Assembly: GCA_019096065.1 (NCBI GenBank)
Contig: JAGUCH010000001.1
Coordinates: forward strand, 11,222,001 to 11,286,000
Reading direction: 5' to 3'
Length of the DNA: 64,000 nt
From: Paracyclopina nana
Lineage: Eukaryota; Arthropoda; Copepoda; Cyclopoida; Cyclopettidae
Position numbers and translations under genes: made by a program
Shown: positions 43,029-55,600 of the stretch, piece after piece
Layout: the number at the start of each line of letters is the position of its first letter
Position numbering within the stretch: position 1 is the stretch's first letter
Notes under the pieces: model-generated
What the model was told of the DNA's origin: nothing
The model's database searches: none
What the model saw: the letters and a program-made list of their open reading frames with translations, nothing else

Positions 43029-46000
43029 CGAAAAATAAACTAAAATTGCATGCACATCGAACAAACTGCGCAACCTGCTCAAAAAGAACGTACAGAATTA
43101 TGTGAAAGGCCGCTTTTTGTGTGGTTACTCCACAAGGAATAGCCTGAAAATGAAAAAATAACAATTGTGTTGGAAGAACTTGTCACAAGCATACATTGTG
43201 CAAATATCTCGCGGCGGCTATAATACCTTTTTTGAGGCCTCAGGCGAAATAAAAATATTCCTTTTTGTGTGATGAGCTATTAACCGCTCTATTAACGGAA
43301 AGTACATTTTTTTATGCAACTCCAAAAGCAAGGCCAAATTGAAGCGAAAAAAAAACAAATGTGTACTTTTCCTTACATACTTCGTAGACGCTTACTATTA
43401 TAGAAAATTATTTCCTTTCAATAAATTGCGTTTAACTGAAGCCTCACATTTTTCACTCCTGATCACTTTTAATAACTTTTGTTAGCTCCAATTAGACCAT
43501 TTTTGCCACCTCTTTTGGTCATTTGTGTTTAAAGTGTTTTGATTAATCAGAAGTTCGAAAACTTAAGCATTTCATTTTAGGATGCCATAAGATTTTAAAG
43601 AAACAAGGCATAGGTGAATAAGTACGTTAAGATTTTGCGACGCAGAAAATTCAATTTTGCTGATTGGCAAACCAATTTTTCGTAGATGATTGGCAACATA
43701 TTCATGAAAAATATGTAGATATAACGAATAAGAAAGGCTCATTGCTGTATTTTTGCAATGAGCAACAGCCATTTCATGGTGTATCTTTAGCTGGATATTG
43801 ACAAGTTGACGGTGGTACCATTCAAAGAACATGTGAAAGCAATTAATCTTTGTTTGTGCCCACTAATGGAGTGCTTATGTAATGCAATTGATAAAACGGT
43901 ACAGTGATGTCCCACAAGAGTGCTCACCTATTATTAGTATTGGTTTAGCCCATCAACTGCTGTCTCTGAGGTGCAAAGTGGCTGAATGGAGGAAAAACCA
44001 GTAGGATCCAGCGAGGTTTTTGTACATGAAGCCTGATTCACTAAGTTTTACGTTTGCATACTTCAATTGGATAACCTTTCTTCAAATTGAATTCTATATA
44101 CTGTATTCTTCCATCTCTTGACTTTCTGACACTCCAGGGAGCATTAATAGGTACTGAGGTCATGAATAGCAGCAATTACTTGTGCATGAGAAAGCCCTAA
44201 AGATTAATGGAACATTAATTAACCACATCTGCATCTGCGTAAGGAAATAGACAGCTAAGCCCCGATGGTTGCGTGGTCACCCACGGTAAAGGTTCCTAGT
44301 TTGCTATATAGGAACATGTGTGAAATAGGTTGAGTGATTTAAAAAATCCCAATCAAGTTTCCGAACTTGCTGTTTGTTGCGAGCCACTTTCTTGGAAAGC
44401 CCAAGGCCATTCTAAGTAAATGAACCATGACAACTCCATCTCTTGATGTGGTTGTACAACAGTGGAGCTTTAAACTTAGATCGACTCCTATTGGATTTTG
44501 GCCTTTTTCATGGATACCAATTTTTTAAGAGGTCCATTATTTATGCGAATTCGTAGTAGGATAATGTGGTTTTTCGGTTGTTAAGTTCACAAATGTAGAT
44601 CTTTTTGTGAGTGTCCCTGGCTCAATTGCCTTTAACACTACACGATCTTTTTTAAGCTGCCTCAAGTGAATTCTAAAAGTTCCTCCGTCTAAATGGGATC
44701 TAATAAAAAAGAGTAGAGTTCTTCAAAAAGAGTAAAGAGGAAAACACATAAAAGATAGAAAACGAAACCTTCAAAAAGGCACCAGTAAAAACTGTTCCAG
44801 CCATTAAAAGCCGATCGCGCTTACCCAACCTTTTTATGAATCACAAAAGAGCCAACATAGAATGGTAATTGAATAGCAAATACAAAAAAGTGCAATTAGG
44901 CTTAAAATGAGCTCTTTTCAGGTCTCATCAATCTTATAGTATATGAGCATTAAAGGTGTGGTAGTAAGCATATGGGAGCAAAAGTGCAGGCAATTTTTGC
45001 CATAGTTAATACAGCTAGCTAGATTGGATTTCTTCTTCAGCATGAACACAAGAGAGGGTAAAAAGATCCCATCCTCTGGGAAAAAGAGAGAAAGGCCACC
45101 TCATCTCTTTCGTCCTTAACAAAATGACCTAGCTGTTGTTATATTAGCCAGAAGTTGCTCAACTTCACTAGCTGAATATAAATACACCCATTGCCAAACA
45201 CAGAGATAAGCTAGCTCACAAACGGTTACCAATACGAAGTAAGCAGTTCTAATCCTAGATATTAAGCACTTGAGCTAAATATGGGAAATGTTAGAATATT
45301 CTGGTATATGACTAGGCGGCAATTGTCGTCACGAGCATTTCCTATTCATTTCACCATGATGAATGGTGGTTTATGGCAAATGAATCATGAAGATGTATTG
45401 TCTTGACTTCGTGATTAATTCGCCTGTTTCGGGGAAAGATCATAAGAAGAGGAAAGGTGGAACGAGTCCTACTTGATTAGAGCTGATCAAGAGGTTTTCA
45501 AGATTGATCAGCTGTTTTGATACCCACAATCTTCTTGAGCCAAAAAAAGGAAATGGATTATTTAAAATGTAGCTGTAAAACCCATGAGACTCGGTATCCA
45601 TCCATCATCAGACAGCATCTGTGCTGTTGTGAGGACCATACGTTTACACTCACGCAGTTACAACTACAGGCATCTAAAAAATAGATGGTTGGAACCTTTG
45701 AAGTCAAATGTGCTCATCATCGAAGTGGGAGTTTTTAGAGCATACCAAGCCGGATTCCTCTGACCTTTCATCATTCCACCAAAAACATGAACTAGAATTT
45801 CATGTTTCAAATGGACAAACAGTCAAGAACAGAAATGGCTTCCAAAAGTTCGACTTGGAGATGTCCAAGTTTTTCCGTAAAGTTTTGGTTGCCATGACAT
45901 TTTAAACGGTTGACAGGCGTAACCTTTTTCCCTATTAAAGGTGGAGTAATTAGGCTTATTAAGGGATGAAATTCGGCTTTTTGCGCTGAAAGCGAGCCAA

Positions 46001-49000
46001 ACGCTCGGTTACCAATTAAATGACAAATTTTGCCATGTCCTCAGAGATATTTGCTAGCAAGAATCTTCCATGTGCACCAAGCGAGCGCACGCTCGTGCAA
46101 CAGAGAAGGCTTCACAGACGCCTGTTGAGCTTTCTCTTTCTATGGGCAAACACCGCTGAAGTTATAGAGAAACTCAGGCTGTCACTTAATGCACGTCAAA
46201 TGGACGAACAAACAAGGCTCAGCTCTATGCCCATAAAATGAACTTTGATCATCATTGCTCGCTGCTCAGCATCAGCGAGAAATGCATCGCGCGCGCTTGT
46301 TCACCCGTGCGCCGAAACAAAACAATAACAAATAGGCAGTTGCAGCTGACGCTGACTGAACGAGAAGGAAAATGACCTGATAGCGCTTCATGACTGGTTT
46401 CGGTGGCTGCAATGCAATGGGGCAATTTTCCAAGTCCTTGTGGGAGTGCCTGTAATCTGAGGTCGTCCATGGAAGTTGGATCGAGGCTGCTGAAGAGAAA
46501 GCTAACGGCCTTTGCTTCGCCATTGGCCGCTTTCTTGGTCTTCATTCCTCGAGCAAACTCCGCGCGGTAGACAATTCATGAAAAATGGACAAAACCATGA
46601 GCTAGACTGCAGACCTAATAATCCGTTCTAAGGAAGGTAAGTCATCTTTTGATGCTTAAGCTCTTTTGTAGCCTAAAATTAGTAGGATAATTTTTGGTAC
46701 ACAAGATAGGCGGTGATACCAGAATCATAAAAATTTACCATTCCGATTTTATTTTGCTAAAGGGGAATTATTTCTTAGTCAGCGAACTCAGCGTTTCAGG
46801 GGAATTTTTTGAATCATTCCGCTCAGGTCACCTGTTTTAGCCCAAGTAGAGGCCATAAATTCCTCATTTTGTATTCATGGCAAATTCACATGCAATCAGT
46901 GGAATTTGAAAGCCTAGCTGACTTTCATGGTCTTTCCCCTCGAATTCAAGTCCGTAACTCGTGGAAGTAGAGACGCAAGTGCATTGCATGGAGGCCAAAT
47001 CGTCATTAACGCGCTAATGACTTAGTAAACAAATTATGGTTACATATTCACTGCTACGGTCACGTCAAAAAAGGAGTGGAAATTGATTTATTCCGTGGAG
47101 TGCGGTTGCAACTGCATCACTCCTTGATGTGGGGAAATTAGTTTACTTTACAGTTCATTTCCTCGTCGTGCTGAGTTTATCATTAAAGCCCACATTTGTG
47201 TATAGTAAATTCCCTTCACTCTTTGCTGAGGACCTTGCTTTCACTCCATTTAGTGTGAGAAACTCAGAGGGCCATCAGTCCACTAATTTAAAAAGTGGAT
47301 GTACTTCTGCTGTTCTTTTTGAACTGTGCCAATACTTATTATATTAATTTAGCCTCATGTGGTATTAATTTGGATAACGTATATTGTTTTTGCGGTCTTT
47401 TATTAACGATATGCATTTTCTTGATGTGAACTTTTAAGAGCAAAAATGCCTTCACTTATTAATGAAAAGGTATAACTGATGGAATTTTTGACTACGTCTT
47501 GATTGGTCACAGAGGAGAAAGTTTGTGTGATTGCTTGAAATTATTCGTGAAGTAGAACATTTATGAGATACCTACACACCATGGGAAAAAAGTGCGGTTT
47601 CATGCTTGTTGCTCATTTGCCCAGTGTGGCTCAAACTTTGCTTATATAACTTGCACCAGGCACATAAAAGTGTAGCAAGGTTGGCAATACTTTCCTAGCC
47701 CTAGCATCCTTGTCAAACCTCGTCAAAAATGCTGACAAAAACTTGCAGAACTTGAAAAAGACAATCTCTGCTTCTAATACAAGCTTTGCTGCTCCAAGCC
47801 TTGGAACAGCGGAGCCAATTACAAAAAACCAATTAGCATTCAAAAGCCTTGAAAACTTTCTCAGCCTTTTCTCTCACCTTGCTCCTATTTGTAGCAAATG
47901 TTACATTTCAGCTACCAGGTGTGGCAGGGGCACGAGCCCACAAAGAAGTATCAACATTGCTCCTCCCCTTACTGTCAATTTTCCTGTCATCCAAGTAATT
48001 GAAAAAATGTTTGCCCCTGATACTGACAAAATATGACAAGCAATTTTGAGCTCATGCAGAGTTTAGTCAAATTCTATCTCTCAAGTCCCTTAGCTTTTTC
48101 ATTCAAGCTCTGCTTTATTTCCCTGGAGTGAATAGGTCTTAATGATCCATGGCTTAATTAAAAGTGTAGCACAAATTGTTCATTTACTTAGCTACTGCTC
48201 TTCTAAAAAGAAAACAAAAATTCCCAAGTGATACTATACCTGCATGGCCTACAACGATAAGCAACTTTGGCTCTTATTTGCATTCTTTGTGGTCTTTCTT
48301 CAGATAAAACATCAAAGACATTTTCCGCTAAAAAAGACACACTGCATGAATTCTTACTAGAATTTCAAATGAGCTGCAAAGTTTTTTCGAGTTGTAAGTG
48401 AAGCTTACTTAATTTTTCTAGTTTTAGAGGTTTTTTGTCTTTTCATATTTTCCTCCTTCCACTTTGAATAGTGGTGAAAAAGGGGAGCTTTTCTATTTTT
48501 ACTTATGTTTGCAAACATAATATTGATTTACTTTCGAGTAAAGTTGTCAAGTTTTAGACTTGTAAGAAAACCAAAATTTGTCTCCTATTTGTTCTTTCAT
48601 GATTTAGTGCTAGCAAATCATGAGTGATTGACAAAAGAGGCGTGAAAGTTAGGCGACAATAATGCACACCCATAGCTACCCAAAGTTATTGTGGTTTTTC
48701 CAAACAAAAATAGAAAGAATAGCTACTTTAAAATCAGTACATCTTATGCACTCAATGATTTAGCATATGCAATGATGGTGGATACTCCATTCCCCACAAA
48801 AAAATATTGCTTGGCATCTCTTTTGTTGGTGTTTTATAGCTCAATTTTAAGGAGGTATGCTAAGCAAAAAAAATTTAGTTGCATGCTCTTTTTGCTAACT
48901 ACTTCTTGCATTTTTATAATCACGTAAAAATTACGAAATAAAGGATTGCGAGTAAAGTTTTTGATTTAGTTTAACTTGAATTTCAAAGTTTACTTGCGGC

Positions 49001-49591
49001 CAGTTTGCAAAATCAACCAGCCATATCCTGTATGTGCACAGGAAGGGCTGAATAGCTCAGCTAGGTGGAAATTGAGTTTTATTGAGTTTTTAAATCCTCT
49101 CCAGAGCTGTGGCTGTGGTCAAAATTGTGTTTTTGCATTTCGTAGTATACAGTGCAACGCTTGAAGTTTGAGCATTTGGGATTATGATGCTGTTTCTGCT
49201 CAGCAAATTAGAACTAGCATAATCTCCTGGCTGAGATAAAGAAATGCGTGTGTGGATAGCCTGTATTACCAAATTACCTACCTTTTTTCTTCTTCTTCAT
49301 TACATACAAAGCGCGTTAGTAGCAGCTATCTCATCAAAAATTCAAAGCTTCATTAGCCCAAAGTTGCTATGATTCTGCAACAAGTTTCTCTAATTGCTTC
49401 TCTTGTACGTTAATACCTATGCAACGCAACTACCTAAAATATTGATTTACTGATGGCTTCTTGTTGGGTGTGGTATCTCATGATTTGGTATACTTTGATA
49501 CAGCACACAAGTAGCAACAATGACTTATTGGCTCCTAACACTCTCCTAGTGGAGATAAAATTTGTAAATATACATGTTTCCCATTTTTACA
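43029..49591. other. 6.5 kb gene-poor region
   Basis: No domain, splice set or RNA gene was recognised in this AT-rich stretch. A short more GC-rich patch around 46040-46560 ends near a strong donor (AGGAAG|GTAAGT, about 46632-46640), which could be an untranslated first exon of the downstream LRR gene. That gene has a splice acceptor at 49592, nine bases before its ATG. Open frames such as 46252-46545 (-) and 47710-48036 (+) have no recognisable features. Confidence 0.45.
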
Positions 49592-49601
49592 GGCTAACAT
49601 C

Positions 49602-52600
49602 ATGTGGTCCCTGATTCCAACTTTGCTCGTGTTGTGTGATGTGGTTGCTTTGAGTTCTTCAGCTCCAGCAGCCGATAATTCAAAATTCCGCGCTAACAAC
49701 AAGGATACCGGAGGAGTCACACTCAATGGCAGAAAGAAAGTACATGGAGATGGCGAAAAATGCCCAGACGAACAGGTTAATTACTGCAGATGCCGAGCCA
49801 GGGGAGAAGGCCTTGATGTCACTTGCGAAAAACTCAACACTGATCAGCTGCATGTAAGACAAATCTGGTAGCTCTAAAGTAGTGCAAAAACCGCTATCTC
49901 AAAAGAGAAAGCCATGAGTGAACCCATTGCACTTTTATGGTAGCGTTCTTTTGAAGTTTGAAGAAACTTATAAGCAAAGTTGCCAATCTGGCCAGCCATT
50001 TTGGGCAAAAACGCCGAATTTTTGCTCTACTGAGCGAACTTCAATCAATTGTCAACCTGGTGCACCAGAAAATTGACTTTGCTTCAAAATTGGGACTTGA
50101 AGCACTGAGCTGGCAAAAAATCTAGTCACTCTTGCAAGCAAGTTATTTGAAAATTATTCATTGCCGAGCTACAATGAAAAATACCAATATTTTTGTCAGA
50201 AATAAACTTAACAGGGAAAGCCAGCAATAATTCACCAATGAATATTTCATGGAAAAGAATTTCCATTGCACGTATGCTGGCTGTATGACATGGTAATAAC
50301 ATTTCCACATTTATGGTGGCTGTAGGGTTGTTGTAATGATGCAAGCACAAATACTGCTATGGCTTTCTACCATAGGAAAAGTTAAATGTCAGCTGGAGTA
50401 AATAAAAAGTTTTTGAAGTTGATAGCTTCTTCTAGGCGAAATATTCCAATTTTATTTGAAAAAGCTCAAGTGTTGAAGCTCTGCTTGCCATTTTCTAAGT
50501 AGGACAGCATAAAAGCAACCTGTTTTCCAATTTCAGTACTACGCCAACTTGTTGAAGAAAAGCTCTGTTGAACATACAGTGAGGTACTTCAAAATCAGGA
50601 ATTGCAACATTCCTAGGCTAGATGATCATATTTTCATGGGGATGAAAATTGAGCACCTCTACATCCATGACTGCAGTAAGTGATTTTCTGCCCTGCGAAA
50701 GCCTATTTTTCTAACCACACTCTCTCCTGTGGTCATGAATTTTCAATGAGAATCCAGTTAGTTTGGTGCCAATACAACTGAACTGTCAAAACTTTTGTGG
50801 TATAAGAGCTTTCTAATTTTTTTGTGCGGTTGGCTTTTTTGGGGAAAGGAATTCTCTACACCTCGACTGCTTCATGACTTTCGATGCACTTTTCAGACAT
50901 GCAAACCTTGGGTCCAAACTCAATATCATCACAGGGAAACACCCTGACCCACCTAGTTTTGTCGAAAAACAAGCTGACAGAAGTGCCAAGTAGAGCCATC
51001 CGATATCTCAAAGAACTGGAGCATCTCAACTTAAATGAAAATGAAATCACCACGCTAAGAGATGAGGCATTTATGGGCCTGAGCAAGGTATGCTTGATTT
51101 TAATTGAACTTTTCGATATTACTTAGATACAACATCAGTATAAGGTTACAATTAAGCTAAGTGATGCGTTGCTGGATATTAAGTGACTTTTCCCCCATCA
51201 GGTTACAAGATTGTCACTTTACCACAACCACATCAACCAAATCCAGCCCAGAGCATTTGACGGTATAAAAAGGTATGTAAATTTGGTTGATTTTTCAATC
51301 TTCATCCTCCATCACATCACTTTTTGAGCCAACAAGACTTTTTTACAAAAGGATTCTCTCTCATAAATTCACCACTCTTTTCTGCACTTTTTTCATAATT
51401 GAGTGTTAACTTTTCCTCTATAGAACTGCTGCTTTTAATTTACAGTTACCTATTTTCACACAAATTAAAAGACATATGATTTTCTGAAAGACTTGTAAAT
51501 AGCTTAAAAAACAAGATTGGAGTCAAGCTAGAGAAGCAAAAATATCAATGTGATGCCACTCATATGATTATAACAAGGCTTTTGAAAAGCATAATTTCCA
51601 AGAAGAATGACTCCTCTAGAAAGATTTGGAAAAGCAATTTTTTTTTGAAAACTTAGGCTTGTTATCTGCACCTAAAGTATGTTGTAGTTGGGCTACATTT
51701 TTTAAGAACGGTGCAAATGATGAGCCTACTTTAGATATTTTTAACATTTTTGCGGTTTTCAGATGGCATGAGGAGCCCATTGTCTCCAAAGAGTCAAGGT
51801 GAGAGAGCAACAGTGAAATTGCAAGTATAGCTGACCTACTAATAATGTGTTCTAAAGATACTTCTAGAAGAAAAATGTTAGATTTTTCTGCTAAACAGGG
51901 TGTTGACAATGACTTGCAAAAATGGCTCTGATTGACAAATCCTTTTGTTGGATATGCCTCAGTATAGTAGATAATTAGAAAAAAGAGCATGATGATACTA
52001 TTTTTAACAAAAATGCACAATAATCAAATTATAAAGCATCTTTTTCCTGATGTTGTCATACATACAACTTTCTTCACCAATTCCCTATTCTACTCATACT
52101 TTCCCTACTATAATCATAGAACTAAAAAGAAAGAATGGTGCCACTATAAACAACTCATTTTTTGGGGAAAAAATTTGCCATAAGGCTCCTCCCTCTTTCA
52201 CAGAGTGGCGCCACTCTCTTGTTTTGTTTCTCCAATTGCTGTTGCACTTAGGATTGACTGAAAAGAAAATTGGAACTTTCAAAAGTGTCATCCTTAGTAG
52301 AAGCATTTCACACCATTTGCATTAAGTACTATGTTTGTTGCATTTTCAACCTAAGAAAAGTGATTGATTGCACCCTATTTGAGTAAAGGCAAACAAAACA
52401 ATATTATGTAGAAGCTATGCTTGCAAAACAATAATAATGCTCTTATATCAACCTCAGGCCATCTTAAGAAAAGAAAGACACTTTGTGTTCACAACTCACA
52501 CATATCAACACTGGATTATTGCATTTTTGTGCTTTTTTGACTTTCATGCTCTTTTTTATTGAATGCTTACCATACTTCATGTTTGAGGGAGCTCCCTTAA

Positions 52601-55600
52601 TTGATGCCATGTTATGAACATGTTTGAATTTCTTGCAGAGATATGCAACGCCTTAATTTGGCAAAAAATCAGCTGACCAAAGTTCCCCATCAAGCGTTGA
52701 GTGGATTGACTTATCTTGAAACCCTTGAGCTAAGTGATAACTTGATTGATGACATTACACCTGGAGACTTTAATGGTAAGCCATTTTCTGCCTCTAATAC
52801 TCTTCTTTCAATGTCCTACACCATAAAATAGCATCCTCCATTAGCGAGGTCCCGGCCTTTTCTTGCATTTGTGTATTCTATTAACGTAACTTCTACTTGT
52901 TAGCAAATTGAGCTGAGTAAACAACTTAGATGATCCTATTAGATTGATCTAACAGTACCAAAAAAGCTTTCCTCTAACTTTCTCACTCAAGTTGGCTCTA
53001 GCGAGCAAGCATTGTAGTCATACCCATTAAATTCAAAAGCCCGGTTGATACACGGGATATCCGTATAGCATAGTACGGTAAACCAGTTCAGTCAGGTTGA
53101 GCTGAGCGCGCGAGCTAGCTGTGACCTGACTATAGCCCGGTTCCAACAACAAAATAAGTATAGTATAAGTACGATTAACCAGTATAGTATGGTACAGCTG
53201 AGCGCGCGAGCTAGCAGGCACCATACTATACTTATAAGTATAAGTAAGGTGTCCATACTGTACTGATTTTCATAGTTGGAACCGGGCTTATGCTAAAAAG
53301 TCAAGTTACGTCTCCAGACAATTTTCCTGATTTTCCTTGTTAGAACTGGGCTAAAGATTGGATAGTAAGCCAAGAAATCTAAAAATAAATTACCTCTAAT
53401 TTTCTAGGCTGCAGTAAATTCATAAGGATCTCTGACTCTAAAAAAAGCCCAATCGCTTGGGTGACTTTCCTGAAATATCTTTTCGCGCAGATTTAGGCCT
53501 ACCACCAAGGTTCTAGCATTCAATTTTTAGAGAAGCTTTATGAGGCTATCGGGTTATGATAAGGGAGGATGCACGTGGCTGGATGGAAACCAGGAATTAA
53601 CACTTATTTTCTCTGCTGCTGCAAGTCCTTGCGGATCCCTGGCCCTCAAAAAAGCCAGATCACTCTAGGGATTGCTTCAAAATAGCTTTTTTCTGCGCAG
53701 ATTTAGAGCTACAACAAAGGCTCTAGCATACAATTTTTAGAAAAGCTTTTTCAGATTATTGGATTATGAAAAGGCTGGGTAAATGTGGCTAGATAGCATA
53801 CCTAGCACCACAGATAGTAAATTAGATTTCTATCTCCTCCTCAAGGATATGGATTTCACTGTAGCAGCTAACATAAAAAAAAGTAACAAAAACAACAGTG
53901 GCTGGGAAAATAGCAATTTTTTGTGCCATATTTTCAGGTTTGGACAATCTTGACCATCTCACCATGAACCAGAACAAGATTGCACATCTGGGTGAAAACT
54001 TTTTCGTTGGAGTGCCAAAATTGACTACTCTGTACTTGGACCATAACAAGATTGCGACCATTCACAAAAATGCCTTTGTGGGTTTGGAAGGTGAGGGAAA
54101 GCGTTTAATTATTTTATTAATGTGTAAGCACCTGTTACATTGCTAAGGGCGCCAAATGAGCCAATAATTGGAGTTAGGAAATCTCAATTAACCTTCTTAA
54201 CTTTGCTGACAAGATAAAAAACTTGGTGATAAATTGCCATTGCATGACAACTGACATTTAATCAATAATCAGCCTGCCACTCAGTTAGGTCTGACCTAGC
54301 CAAATATAACTATCTTTCTCTTCTAGCAAATTTGCAGTCCTTGTCCCTGGCAGGGAACTTGATTGAGGAATTCCCTGCCATGGCACTGAAGCCAGTTCAT
54401 GAGCTCCAAACACTGCATCTGGATGACAACCGAATAAGCAGAATTGATGAAAATGCTTTTGAAGGCTACGGAGAGCACATCAAGTTCCTCTGGCTCCAAA
54501 ACAATCAGTAAGTGCATGACCTCAAAAAAGAAAGCAATGGTTGATTGATGAGTTGGACATCTGATTGATTTTCTTTTTCAGGATCAAAGACATTCCAGTC
54601 ACTGCATTCCAAGATCTACATAGCCTTGAGTGGATAAAATTGTACAACAATTTGCTGTCAACTCTTCACTATGAACTTATGGAGCCCGTTCTGGACACTC
54701 TTCAGCACATAGATATTCACAGTACGTCAAGTATTTTGCTTAGCATTGACTGGGAGATGAAAAACAAAAACAAGTTTTTCTCTTCAACTGCGTCTTTGTT
54801 TCCACCCTCAAAGTACATTAGCATAGTATTATCGCCAGTTACAGAATTACCAGCTTGCATTGTAGTATTGTTGTAGGAATGGAGCACTGCACAAGTATGC
54901 GTTTGAAATTAGAACAGGATACAAGAGTATTCGCTGTATGCTTACCTTTGTATGGTATAATGCTGCAATCACGCAAAAGTAACTAACCAATTTATGGCTT
55001 ATCCCGCTCTACTCTACCACTACGGACAACTTGATTACCTTTCCAAATACTCCATGATTATTTTGTTATCAAATAGAAAAATAGTCCAATCCCTGCAATT
55101 TATGAAGATTTCCCCCTTCCTTGCTTGCTGCTTTCTTTAACTGAGTCAATATTGATGGGAGAAAGTCATTGTTGAAAGCTAGCTGACCTTCCATGATATT
55201 TTGAGAACTTTCATGGCAAATACTATACATGGTCCAACTACTCCTCAATTTGAGTTGAACTTCGTCATGCGAACCTTATTAGGTGCACTGGACCAAGTTT
55301 TTGTAGCACAAAGAGCCAAAGCTAGTGAGCTTTAAATGTTGGGCATATTTTAGGAAATCAAATAATCTACATTTTCTTTTTATAATTACGCAAGTAAGGC
55401 CTGGTTTGGTTCACCTGTGATATTATGAACAAAATATCGCGCGATATTTTGCTGACATTTGCAAATATCAGGTGTTTTCAAATTGATTATGGAGCAATAA
55501 CAACTGTAAGCGTGCCAGGAAGAAAAGAAAGATAATGAGCCACCTAAATTCTCAGTATTTCTCTCCAATATTTTGCCAAAATATCAGCTACAATATGTAG

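Noticed and set aside
44220-44320. tRNA-like gatggttgcgtggtcacccacgg...aggttcc stretch
   Set aside because: No acceptor stem and no proper B box; judged chance.
46252-46545. 97-codon minus-strand open frame in the gene-poor region
   Set aside because: No domain, no convincing splice sites or upstream promoter; overlapping frames on the same strand are equally open.
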